Source of the DNA: an uncultured Dorea sp.
GTDB taxonomy: Bacteria > Bacillota > Clostridia > Lachnospirales > Lachnospiraceae
Length of the DNA: 40,739 nt
Assembly: GCA_900543415.1 (NCBI GenBank)
Contig: UQRE01000024.1
Location: 1-40,739 of the forward strand
Reading direction: 5' to 3'
Made by a program: the position numbers and the translations under genes. Of the stretch, positions 23,972 to 32,572 are shown one piece after another (position 1 is the stretch's first letter; each line of letters opens with the position of its first letter). The notes beneath the pieces are model-generated. The model saw only the letters and a program-made list of their open reading frames with translations. It had not been told where the DNA came from and did no database searches.

Positions 23972-25582
23972 TTACAGATAACTTTCCAGCACTTTCCGCA
24001 CAGCTCCCGGTCCTTTTAATTCTTCTCTTAAAATATCCTCTATCTGTTCGCCAATACCAGCCTCATATAAATCTACTCCGAAAATATTTACGTTAGAAAG
24101 AATTTTTCTTGCCCGGTCTCCAAGACTGGATGGATCTCCAATCACAACTCCGGCTAACTGCTCCTGTAACTCGTCATTCATCGGATCCGGAGACAGTTCG
24201 AAAGTATTTCCTTCATCATCAACTGCCAACAGATAACGGAGCCATCCGGCAATCGCAAGCGGAATTGCTTTTAATTTCTTCGCATCGCCATCACGCTCAA
24301 CATACGCTTTCACTGTTTCACCAAATCGTACTCCTACACCTTGAGAAATATCTGTCACCAGTCTCTGCACTGTATCGCCAAGGTATGGATTTGGGAATCT
24401 CTCATACAGACACTCATCTAAAAATTCTTTTGGAGAAAGAATCTTCGGATCCGGTACGACTTCCATTCCTTCTGCTCCGACTGCTTCTGCAAATTTCAAA
24501 GAAGCCGGATCTTTCATCTGGTCTGAGAACAGTGTATAGCCAAGAACACATCCATATGGTCCTAATGCTGAATGCACCGGATTCAAGCACACAGTCACTT
24601 TCATTCTTTCCGATTTATTTACCGTATCTCTGTCAGTCATATAAACGCCCGCATTTGACTTCTCAAGCGGAGGGCGTCCATTCGGGAAACTGTCTTCAAT
24701 CACAAGGTACTGTGGACCTTCCGCATTGATAAACGGGGCAATATAAGTACGTTTGGAAGTGATAACCGGCTGCATACTTTCCACACCGGAAGCCTCCAGC
24801 GAGTCTGCAATCTCTGTGCTTGGACGAGGTGTGATCTTATCGATCATTGTCCACGGGAATGCCACTTTGCTTTCATCACTGACATAAGCGATAAAATCAT
24901 CGTCTACAAAACCTTTTTCCTTCCATGCTTCTGCCATTTCTACAACAGATGCACGAAGTCTGGCACCGTTCTGAGAGCAGTTATCCATAGACACTAACGA
25001 GATTGGAAATGCTCCTGCACGGAATCTCTCTAACAGCATTGCTGTTACGATCGCCATTGCGCATGTTCCCTTCTCAGGTCCATTTTCAATATCATTCTTC
25101 ACAAACGGGAAATATTCTCCGTCCGCATTCCGAAGTGCATAACCTTTCTCTGTGATGGTGAAAGAAACCATCTGAAGCCCTGGTGCAGTGAAAATTTCTT
25201 TCAGACGTGCCCACTGAGCTTCTTCCGAAGGAATCGCCTTCACCGCCTCACTCATAGAGCCAAGAACTCTTTTTTCAACCGCTCCGTCATTATGAAGGAT
25301 CACGCTGATTCCGAGATTATCATACGGATCATAGATCTTATCTACTAAATCAAAGTCAAAGCTTTCCACACATGTAATGCCTTTATCCATATATCCTTCA
25401 TTTAATAAACGATCTGCAATTCCTCCGAGAAAGATACGAAAAATGTTACCGATTCCAAAATGAACCCACACCGGATCTTTTTTTGTTCTTTCTACCACCT
25501 CTGCCACATCGTAAGATGGCAGTGCAATGTTGGCAGCCTCCCATGCCGCCTTATCTTTTAAACTCTCTATTGTAAGCTTCAT
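23972..25582 (-). CDS. Mannitol dehydrogenase family oxidoreductase (UxuB/fructuronate-reductase-like)
   Basis: This long-chain polyol dehydrogenase family interconverts ketoses or ketouronates with polyols or aldonates using NAD(P). The 536-residue product has the dinucleotide motif FGIGNIFR (42-49), the sugar-facing segment SMDNCSQNG and the catalytic K-x4-N-x2-H in MKVTVCLNPVHSALGPYG. It is the long form of the family seen in Clostridia. I chose ATG at 25582, 7 nt after GGAG, over the TTG at 25588. It follows the zinc dehydrogenase by 44 nt. Substrate unknown; no uronate isomerase or hydratase is nearby. Confidence 0.88.
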   Translation of the reverse strand: MKLTIESLKDKAAWEAANIALPSYDVAEVVERTKKDPVWVHFGIGNIFRIFLGGIADRLLNEGYMDKGITCVESFDFDLVDKIYDPYDNLGISVILHNDGAVEKRVLGSMSEAVKAIPSEEAQWARLKEIFTAPGLQMVSFTITEKGYALRNADGEYFPFVKNDIENGPEKGTCAMAIVTAMLLERFRAGAFPISLVSMDNCSQNGARLRASVVEMAEAWKEKGFVDDDFIAYVSDESKVAFPWTMIDKITPRPSTEIADSLEASGVESMQPVITSKRTYIAPFINAEGPQYLVIEDSFPNGRPPLEKSNAGVYMTDRDTVNKSERMKVTVCLNPVHSALGPYGCVLGYTLFSDQMKDPASLKFAEAVGAEGMEVVPDPKILSPKEFLDECLYERFPNPYLGDTVQRLVTDISQGVGVRFGETVKAYVERDGDAKKLKAIPLAIAGWLRYLLAVDDEGNTFELSPDPMNDELQEQLAGVVIGDPSSLGDRARKILSNVNIFGVDLYEAGIGEQIEDILREELKGPGAVRKVLESYL

Positions 25583-25626
25583 ATACAATCTCCTCTCCGA
25601 CCAATTCTGCCGGCATTCATACGATT

Positions 25627-26679
25627 TTAATCTTCTGTGATCTTAATTACTGCTTTTACAATATCTGCCTTGTTATTCATGCTGTAGTCCATAGCTTTCT
25701 GTGCTTCATCTAATGGGAATATATCTGTAACGATTCCCTTTAAGTTCACTTTTCCTGACGCAACTGCATCGATTGCAAGAGGATAAATATGACGATAACG
25801 GAACACTGTCTTAAAGGTCAGCTCCTTATCTAATACGAGACTCATTGGAAGTGTCATCTCACCACTCTTACTGTATCCAACTAAGACAATGTTAGAGCCT
25901 TTCTTCGCCATATGAATTGCCTGAACTGTTGTAACCTGAGTTCCTGCTGTCTCAACAACCAAATCAGCACCCATACCGCCTGTTAATTCTCTCACCTTAG
26001 CAACAACGTCCTCTTTTGCTCCATTGATCACGCCTGTTGCACCAAGCTCCATTGCTTTCTCCAGACGTTTTTCCATAATATCTACAACATATACTTCGGA
26101 TACGCCTCTCGCCTTTAATGCCATCATAGACACAAGACCAATACATCCGGCACCCATAACAACTGCTTTCTGTCCTAAGTGTGCATCCCCTTGAATAGCT
26201 GCATGGAAACCTACTGCCAAAGGTTCGATCAGCGCACCTTCTAATGTACTTACATTGTCAGGAAGCTTGAAGCAAAGGTCTGCCTCATGTGCCACATATT
26301 CTTGGAATACTCCGTCAACCGGTGGAGTTGCGAAGAAAATAACATCTGGACACAAATTATATTTTCCCTGTTTGCAGAATTCACAGTGACCGCATGTTTT
26401 TCCCGGCTCCAATGCCACTCTGTCTCCAACTGCTAAATGTTTTACATTTTCTCCAACTTCTACTACGACACCACCCGGCTCATGTCCCAGTACAAATGGT
26501 GGTTCTACCACATAATCTCCGATTGCACCTGTTTCATAATAATGCATATCAGAGCCACAGATACCTACATACTCCAGTTTTACTAATACTTCATCTGCTG
26601 CCGGCTTCGGGATCTCTCTCTCTACGAAACCCATTTCGCCGGTTCCATTCATAACAGCTACTTTCATTTTCCCTTCCAT
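25627..26679 (-). CDS. Zinc-dependent polyol dehydrogenase (sorbitol/xylitol/L-iditol dehydrogenase type)
   Basis: The enzyme oxidises a polyol to a ketose with NAD. The 350-residue medium-chain dehydrogenase has the catalytic zinc site (C41 in GICGSDMHYYETGAIGDYVV, H66-E67), the structural zinc Cys at 96, 99, 102 and 110, and the Rossmann motif VMGAGCIGLV (about 174-183). The GAIGDYVVEPPFVLGHE region is typical of sorbitol/xylitol dehydrogenases. GGAGG precedes ATG at 26679. It has its own TTGACA promoter and leads the dehydrogenase pair. Confidence 0.88.
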   Translation of the reverse strand: MEGKMKVAVMNGTGEMGFVEREIPKPAADEVLVKLEYVGICGSDMHYYETGAIGDYVVEPPFVLGHEPGGVVVEVGENVKHLAVGDRVALEPGKTCGHCEFCKQGKYNLCPDVIFFATPPVDGVFQEYVAHEADLCFKLPDNVSTLEGALIEPLAVGFHAAIQGDAHLGQKAVVMGAGCIGLVSMMALKARGVSEVYVVDIMEKRLEKAMELGATGVINGAKEDVVAKVRELTGGMGADLVVETAGTQVTTVQAIHMAKKGSNIVLVGYSKSGEMTLPMSLVLDKELTFKTVFRYRHIYPLAIDAVASGKVNLKGIVTDIFPLDEAQKAMDYSMNNKADIVKAVIKITED

Positions 26680-26712
26680 GTTTTGTACCTCCGTCTTTCC
26701 AAAACTTTCATT

Positions 26713-26733
26713 AAATACTTTATTAAAGTACTT
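26713..26733. promoter_or_regulatory. Operator-like dyad downstream of the dehydrogenase promoter
   Basis: AAATACTTTA and TAAAGTACTT are inverted copies (9 of 10 matching) around one central T. The dyad lies directly after the -10 of the polyol dehydrogenase promoter, a typical repressor position. It differs from the GntR-gene dyad (GGTATT half-sites), so another regulator is likely. Confidence 0.5.
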
Positions 26734-26735
26734 AT

Positions 26736-26764
26736 ATTATCGTCCGTTTTGCATAAAATGTCAA
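26736..26764 (-). promoter_or_regulatory. Strong sigma-A promoter of the polyol dehydrogenase pair
   Basis: On the minus strand consensus TTGACA (26764-26759), a 17-nt spacer and GATAAT (26741-26736). It lies between the kinase stop and the dehydrogenase start, so the pair can be expressed apart from the glycyl radical operon. No terminator hairpin is seen after the kinase. Confidence 0.85.
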
Positions 26765-26812
26765 CTAAAAAGGAGCAAAAAATAGTAATACCGACCAATT
26801 TTATTCCCTGTT

Positions 26813-28171
26813 TTACTCATAAGAGATCAATTTCTGCACTTCGGAAAGTGTCTGATACTTTCCACATGCCAGCAACGCAAATAATCCCGAACCATAAGCC
26901 GCTTCTTCTGAGTATTTAGGAATTTTCAAATTCATTTCAAAGCGGTCGCAACAGATTTTCTGAAACAGCGGATTCATACGCACTCCGTTTCCGCTTCCCA
27001 CAAAAAATGTTGCTCCTTTCGACTCATCCGGAAGTGTACAATAGTGCTGATATAATTCTTCACAGATTCCTTTTAAAACTCCCAATGCAAGATGTCCCGG
27101 CCGGAAATTATCCACCGTAATTCCTGTAACACTTCCTGTAATAGACGGATTCTGTCTTGTCCCGTTAAATCTCGTATCAACAGTAAGCTGTTTTTCTTCT
27201 TCATATGCTCCCCCTGCTGCCTGATTCAAAATCTCATAAACCGGTCTTTTCGCTTCTGTCTCTGCAAGTTCTAATGTTTCTTCAAAAAAACGCTTCATCA
27301 ATGAATAAGCATAACCGCCGCACAATGCCGAGCCTGCCAGCAGCCAGGAATCTCCCACATATGGTCTGCACTCCAGATTTTCTCCTTCTGCGATTTTTTC
27401 ACTGTAAGCGGATAATTGTGCCCCTGTTCCTACATTCAATAATACTTTACATTCTTCATTTACCGAGCCCAAAAAGCTTGCTTGATTATCCCCAAGAGAA
27501 ACCGCTACCGGAACACCTTCTTTCGTCTTTCCGCACAAAGCATTCTCTTTTGTTACCTGCGGAAGCATTTCTATATCCATTCCTGCTCTTTCTACAGCCT
27601 CCGTATCAAAACATCCCTTTTGTATATCATAAATCCCAAGACTTGCAGCCATGCTTTGATGAAGTAATGGTTCTTTCTCCTGTGTGATCGAAAAAGCGAC
27701 ATAGTCCGGAATTGTGCAAAATGATACTGCTTCTTCTGGAATTAATCCATGCTTCGTATTGTAATAATGTGTTGTAAGGCCAAAGCCGGTAGCCATAGCA
27801 TATCCCGTGATTTCAGATAATTCTTTTGCATAACTCATTCCACTCTCCGGATTCACCTGATCTCCACGCTGATCCTGCCATGTATACAGAGGACTTACCG
27901 CCTTCCCTTCTTTGTCAGTGTAAAGGATTCCATGCATTGCACCGGTCACCCCTATACTTTCCACATCTTCATAACAATCCAAATAATCTGCGAGAAGCTG
28001 ACGACACAATTCTAAAATCCGTGTTGGGTTCTGAATCCGTTCCCAGCTCCTTTCTGATTTTAGATGCGCATCATTCGTCAGTGTTTTTGCATCCAGAAGT
28101 TCTCCCGTCTCTGCATCTGTCAGCACAGCACATACGGTAGTTGTCCCAATGTCCATTCCAATTGTTTTCAT
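26813..28171 (-). CDS. FGGY-family sugar kinase, sedoheptulokinase-like
   Basis: The protein phosphorylates a ketose or polyol with ATP. The 452-residue product has the ATP phosphate-1 motif MDIGTTTVCAVLTD (6-19), VTGAMHGILYTD and TWQDQRGD near residue 100, which resemble sedoheptulokinases more than xylulokinases, and the adenosine-site FFVGSGNGVRMNP near the C-terminus. Substrate is not certain. It starts 19 nt after the glycyl radical enzyme, so it probably acts on the substrate or product of that enzyme. Confidence 0.8.
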   Translation of the reverse strand: MKTIGMDIGTTTVCAVLTDAETGELLDAKTLTNDAHLKSERSWERIQNPTRILELCRQLLADYLDCYEDVESIGVTGAMHGILYTDKEGKAVSPLYTWQDQRGDQVNPESGMSYAKELSEITGYAMATGFGLTTHYYNTKHGLIPEEAVSFCTIPDYVAFSITQEKEPLLHQSMAASLGIYDIQKGCFDTEAVERAGMDIEMLPQVTKENALCGKTKEGVPVAVSLGDNQASFLGSVNEECKVLLNVGTGAQLSAYSEKIAEGENLECRPYVGDSWLLAGSALCGGYAYSLMKRFFEETLELAETEAKRPVYEILNQAAGGAYEEEKQLTVDTRFNGTRQNPSITGSVTGITVDNFRPGHLALGVLKGICEELYQHYCTLPDESKGATFFVGSGNGVRMNPLFQKICCDRFEMNLKIPKYSEEAAYGSGLFALLACGKYQTLSEVQKLISYE

Positions 28172-28190
28172 TCCTCATCCTCCCTCTTTT

Positions 28191-30572
28191 CTATAGACTG
28201 GTTGATTCCAGATCCAGTCTGGTAATAATATCTTCTTGAATCGCCGGAGACAAATCCAAGAAATTCACAAATGTTCCATGAATTCTCATAATGTACACAC
28301 CGCTTGGAGCATATTTTTTCGGATCAGCCAGTACTTTTCTTAACATATCCGGCGTTGTTACATTTACATATAGATAAAATGGCTGAATTTCTTTATTTGC
28401 CGGGTTATAGAATAGCGGTGCAACAATCTTCTCTTTAAACTCCATTCCCTTTCCTTCAAAAGAGTCGGCACGGAAATAATTTGGATTAATACCAAAATGA
28501 GAAGCGTAACCTCCATTCATTTTCTCATATGGAAGCTTCATTCCCGACAGCACCCGAAAGCCCAGTCCCAAATGTGCCTCCCCGTACAACGGATCCACTC
28601 CGTATCCAAGCATATCTCTTGATTTTCTTCCGTCCGGTGTTGCTCCCACCCAGTAACCATACAACAAATGTGTTGACGGTGTCGCAAAATCACTTCGGAA
28701 CGGATTGCCCAGATAATTTTTTCTGGAAGAAACGATATCGCTGACTCTCTCTGCAATACGTCTTGCCTCCTCGTCAACCACCGGCTCATTATTTCCGAAT
28801 TTTTTACAACTCAAAAGATACTGATGCATCTTAGGATCATGTTCGAAATTCGTTCTCAATGCTTCTACCAATCGATCTGCATCTTCCGGATGTTCTCTTA
28901 ACAACGTATCAATCGCAACAAATGAATCTGCCACCACAGATAATCCATGGATCAGGCAGCCACTTCCATTGTATTTTGTTCCTTGTTTTTTCGTATCTCT
29001 TGTGTCAATTCCGGTTTCCACTCCGCCCATCATCGCAGATAAAAACGGAACCTTTAGAAGTCCGATTGCCTCTGACGCAGCATTGGCCGCTGCTGTCATC
29101 TGGTCCACATAATCCTCCACATTCCGGTAGAAAATCTCACGGATATTTTGAAGCACCTCCAACTTACTGCCACATCCGTTTTCTGCATCTGTTTTTCCGA
29201 GTTTTTTCCCTGTAATCGTAGATACGCTGCCATTAATACACAGTTCTAATATTTTCCCGAGATTCAGCCAGCTGTTTGTCGTATTTCCGTTATCTTTTCC
29301 CATGATAAGCGGCTCCTGGCATCCGGCTACCGAATAATCCGGTAGATCTTCTTTTTCCACTCCGTGTGCCTCCAGAATCGGGAAGAGACTGTCATCGTTG
29401 AAAAGCGACGGTGTTAAGCATCCCGGAGTGAAGAAAAATCGTCCGAGGCTTTCATACAATTCCTGCGGCGTATTCTTATGCAACTTCACAGACAGGATCG
29501 GCTGCGGAAGATTCATATCATAATAAGCATCCAACAGCGCATATGTAGTGAGATTTGTCAGATCTTTTCCGTCTACATCTTTTCCGCCTATCAGTAAATT
29601 CTGCGAAATTGCCCAGCTTCGATCTGCTACGTTGAAAAATACGAGAAGATGTTTTAATAGCGCCGCAGCTACTTCACGGCTCATATTCGTCTTTGCGCGA
29701 TATGGTTCAAAAATTCTGTCCGCGTTTCCTACGGAAAATGCAAATGGGTTCGGTGTCTGCTCCAGACACATCGTCTGCCAGATTAAAATAAAAGACTGAA
29801 TTGCTTCATATAAATTGTCAGCTCCGTTCCTCGGCACTTTATGAAGCGTCTTCTTCATCAGACGATATCTTCCTTTATCTTCCGGCAAAACTGCACGATT
29901 TTCTCTCTCTTCTGCCAGTAACGCATAGCGGTCTGCCAAAACCTCCAGCGCCTCCATCGAAATTTTCATCGCTTCGAAATAGCTCTTCCTTTCATCTTGA
30001 CACGTCTCTTGACTTTTCAAAATTGCTTCCTTCACCCCTGTGGTTCCATGAGCAAGAAGAGGACGTACATCCGGAATTAAGTGACCGGTCACCTGCTCGA
30101 TAAAGAAAATCGCTTCGCTGGTACTATCTCCGGCAATGTCATACGCTTTTCTAAGCGCATCCGCAAATTCAGTCTTGTTATTGTACTCTCTAAGATTCTC
30201 AATCCTCTCCTCTGTAATATCTCCGATTGGATCAATGTCTCCAAACACTGCCACCGGATCACAATATCCACAGAAAGAATCCACTGTAAATGCCGGATTG
30301 ATCAACGCATATGAACGTGCAAACGAATCATCCTGTGTGCCCGCAAACACATGATATTCTCCTAATGTGAGAGGAATGCGTTTCATCACTTCCACCTGCG
30401 TCCTGGCTATACGGATACAGTCTTCTTCGTTTTTATATTTTTCATCACATTCCCGCTGAATTTCTTTTGCCAGAAACCATCCTTCCAAATGATTAAGAGC
30501 TCTCTCTTCTTGAAATCGTTTTTTCGCCAGATCTGTAATCCGATCTGCTTGAAATACTGCCTTTACTTCCAT
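28191..30572 (-). CDS. Glycyl radical enzyme of unknown substrate, atypical glycyl loop
   Basis: Glycyl radical enzymes use an activated Gly radical and a Cys thiyl to cleave C-C, C-O, C-N or C-S bonds without oxygen. The 793-residue product has the PFL-like domain and the thiyl/base motif GCQEP (C418, E420), as in dehydratase/lyase types. The C-terminal radical loop reads MRIHGTFVNFLDLS with G766; the family norm is RV(S/A)GY, so His765 and Thr767 are unusual. I chose ATG at 30572 with AAAGGAG upstream; the longer frame overlaps the activase. It sits between its activase and a sugar kinase, suggesting a carbohydrate-derived substrate. It is neither a pyruvate formate-lyase nor an obvious choline or glycerol enzyme. 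Confidence 0.85.
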   Translation of the reverse strand: MEVKAVFQADRITDLAKKRFQEERALNHLEGWFLAKEIQRECDEKYKNEEDCIRIARTQVEVMKRIPLTLGEYHVFAGTQDDSFARSYALINPAFTVDSFCGYCDPVAVFGDIDPIGDITEERIENLREYNNKTEFADALRKAYDIAGDSTSEAIFFIEQVTGHLIPDVRPLLAHGTTGVKEAILKSQETCQDERKSYFEAMKISMEALEVLADRYALLAEERENRAVLPEDKGRYRLMKKTLHKVPRNGADNLYEAIQSFILIWQTMCLEQTPNPFAFSVGNADRIFEPYRAKTNMSREVAAALLKHLLVFFNVADRSWAISQNLLIGGKDVDGKDLTNLTTYALLDAYYDMNLPQPILSVKLHKNTPQELYESLGRFFFTPGCLTPSLFNDDSLFPILEAHGVEKEDLPDYSVAGCQEPLIMGKDNGNTTNSWLNLGKILELCINGSVSTITGKKLGKTDAENGCGSKLEVLQNIREIFYRNVEDYVDQMTAAANAASEAIGLLKVPFLSAMMGGVETGIDTRDTKKQGTKYNGSGCLIHGLSVVADSFVAIDTLLREHPEDADRLVEALRTNFEHDPKMHQYLLSCKKFGNNEPVVDEEARRIAERVSDIVSSRKNYLGNPFRSDFATPSTHLLYGYWVGATPDGRKSRDMLGYGVDPLYGEAHLGLGFRVLSGMKLPYEKMNGGYASHFGINPNYFRADSFEGKGMEFKEKIVAPLFYNPANKEIQPFYLYVNVTTPDMLRKVLADPKKYAPSGVYIMRIHGTFVNFLDLSPAIQEDIITRLDLESTSL

Positions 30573-30592
30573 TGCTATCTCCTTTCTTTGAA

Positions 30593-31471
30593 TCAACTCT
30601 TCTTTAATTGAATTCCGTTCTTTTTTAGCTTCTCTTGAAAATAATGAATCTGTTCCAATGTTACATGTGCTTTTTCTGTCATTTGATATTCCATACCGCA
30701 TGCTTCCCATTTGTTTTTTCCGAACTCATGATATTTCAGAATTTCCACAGTTACATTTTCTCCTGCAAGTTCTTGAAGATACTGCGTAAACATCTCCATA
30801 TCCTCTTCACTGTCATTTACCCCTCCAATGAAAGGTATCCTAATATCCAGACATTTATGTTCCGACGCTGCCCGCCTTAAATTTTGATCTACTGTCTCAA
30901 AAGGAATCCCTGTATACATCACATGTTTTTCCGCATTCCAATATTTGCAGTCCATAATCAACTGGTCGATATATGGAAAAAGTTCCGGAAGTCTGGGATG
31001 CGTTCCATTGGTTTCGATCGTCGTATGTATTCCCGCCTGCTTAAGCCGCACCAAAAGTTCTTTCAACACATCAAACTGCATCGTTGCTTCTCCTCCGGTA
31101 AAGGTTACCCCTCCGCCGTCATAGAACATCGGACTGCTCCTTAGAATTTCATCAAAAATTTCATCCGTTGTATATTCTTCAAATGATAACCGAAGTCCTT
31201 TATTTTTATATTTTACAGTCTGACATTCCCTGCCGCTGCATTTCGCACATATGGAACGATCCAGCACGTTTTCTTTTACAGCGCCTTTCGGACAAAGCTC
31301 ATCTTGAATCCAATCTTTATCCAGATAAAGAGCCCCTTCCATCCTCATTCCTTCCGGATTCGCACACCACGGACATTTCATATTACATCCTTGAAGGTGA
31401 TAAACAAGGCGGTTCCCCTGTCCATCCTGCGAATAGTTGAAGCCCTTCTGGAAGAATCTTATTTTTTTCAT
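30593..31471 (-). CDS. Glycyl radical enzyme activating enzyme (radical SAM)
   Basis: This enzyme installs the glycyl radical on the neighbouring enzyme by cleaving SAM. The 292-residue product has the SAM-cluster Cys29-x3-Cys33-x2-Cys36 (GCNMKCPWCANPEG), followed by a further Cys set (C60, C75, C78, C83) typical of the ferredoxin-like insert of this family, and GGGVTFTGGEAT (119-130). ATG at 31471 follows a GGAGGAAG ribosome site. It is 20 nt upstream of the glycyl radical enzyme and 25 nt after the reductase gene. Confidence 0.93.
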   Translation of the reverse strand: MKKIRFFQKGFNYSQDGQGNRLVYHLQGCNMKCPWCANPEGMRMEGALYLDKDWIQDELCPKGAVKENVLDRSICAKCSGRECQTVKYKNKGLRLSFEEYTTDEIFDEILRSSPMFYDGGGVTFTGGEATMQFDVLKELLVRLKQAGIHTTIETNGTHPRLPELFPYIDQLIMDCKYWNAEKHVMYTGIPFETVDQNLRRAASEHKCLDIRIPFIGGVNDSEEDMEMFTQYLQELAGENVTVEILKYHEFGKNKWEACGMEYQMTEKAHVTLEQIHYFQEKLKKNGIQLKKS

Positions 31472-31496
31472 TTCTTTCTTCCTCCGACTTTTATTG

Positions 31497-32513
31497 TTAT
31501 TTTAGTTCATTCCATTCATCTTCTCCGTCCCAGATGTCCCGCCAGTCTTTCGCTTCTTCCCAAAGAAATACTTTTCCCTTGATTAACCGCTGATTCCGAT
31601 CTGCTTTTTTCAATCGCTCCATCTCATCCTTGGTCAGAAAATCTTCGGTCGTACACTTCAAATTTCCCACATACTCATTTTCATAGATAGAAAACGGAAT
31701 CGGAACCTGTCCTCTTTGAACCGCCCATTTTACACAGATTGTTGCAGGATGGCATCCGTGTGCCTTTGCAATCTCTTTCAATTCGGGAAGTTCAAATGTT
31801 ACCACATCGTCCGGTTCCGTATCACGTTCCGGTCGGCACGGAGATCCTAATGGGCTAAATGCAATCGGCAAGATTCCTTGCTCTTTACAATAATCAAATA
31901 ATTTCGACTGCTGGAACGTCGGATTAATTTCTATCTCCAGTACTGTCGGACGAATCCTGCAAAGCGGAAGTACCTGTTTTAATTTTGTAATTGTCATATT
32001 TGACATACCGATACTTTTTACCAATCCGAGATCCACCAAGCGTTCCATCTGCCGCCAGACACCCATGTACTCCTCTACAGAAAATGGAACTGCGTCCGGA
32101 TTTCTTCCTTCCAAATGTGCTCCCGGCGCATGATAATTCGGAAACGGCCAGTGAACCATATAAATGTCCAAATAGGAAAGCCCAAGATCTCGAAGACTCT
32201 GTGCACAGGCAACCAGCACATCTCCCTTTCCATGCATATCATTCCAGACTTTCGTCATAATTGTAAGATCTTGTCTCTGTACAAGACCTTCTGAAAATGC
32301 CTTTGAAAACACGTCGCCGATATCTTTTTCATTTCCATATGCTGCTGCGCAGTCAAACAGACGATATCCTGCTTGAATCGCCCCATACACCGCATTTGAA
32401 ACTTCCTCTGACGTATACTTATCATTTCCAAAGGTCCCCATCCCGATTCCCGGAATCACCATTCCGTTACTCAATATTCTCCGAGGTACTAATTCTGGGT
32501 TTACTCTTTCCAT
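31497..32513 (-). CDS. Aldo/keto reductase
   Basis: The enzyme reduces an aldehyde or ketone (or oxidises an alcohol) with NAD(P)H. The 338-residue product has a TIM-barrel with the catalytic tetrad D54, Y59, K88 and H121 (FDCAAAYGNE, IMTKVW, YMVHWP), and a C-terminal nicotinamide-phosphate region. It is first in the reductase-activase-glycyl radical enzyme-kinase operon. It could therefore reduce an aldehyde or ketone product of the radical reaction or prepare its substrate; direction is unknown. Confidence 0.88.
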   Translation of the reverse strand: MERVNPELVPRRILSNGMVIPGIGMGTFGNDKYTSEEVSNAVYGAIQAGYRLFDCAAAYGNEKDIGDVFSKAFSEGLVQRQDLTIMTKVWNDMHGKGDVLVACAQSLRDLGLSYLDIYMVHWPFPNYHAPGAHLEGRNPDAVPFSVEEYMGVWRQMERLVDLGLVKSIGMSNMTITKLKQVLPLCRIRPTVLEIEINPTFQQSKLFDYCKEQGILPIAFSPLGSPCRPERDTEPDDVVTFELPELKEIAKAHGCHPATICVKWAVQRGQVPIPFSIYENEYVGNLKCTTEDFLTKDEMERLKKADRNQRLIKGKVFLWEEAKDWRDIWDGEDEWNELK

Positions 32514-32532
32514 CTCTCTTTTCCGCCTTTCT

Positions 32533-32557
32533 ATTGGTATTGTTATATATAACCATT
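32533..32557. promoter_or_regulatory. Operator-like dyad at the reductase/glycyl radical operon start
   Basis: TTGGTATTG at the left and AACCATT at the right form a dyad lying between the gntR stop and the reductase ATG. It matches the dyad in the gntR promoter at 18 of 25 positions, including the left half TGGTATTGT and the right half ACCATT. A TATAAC-like -10 overlaps it. It is a good candidate site for the adjacent GntR-family regulator. Confidence 0.6.
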
Positions 32558-32572
32558 CTGGGTATAAAAATT

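Noticed and set aside
30573..30710. Longer start for the glycyl radical enzyme
   Set aside because: It overlaps the activase gene by 118 nt; ATG 30572 has a good ribosome site and gives normal length.
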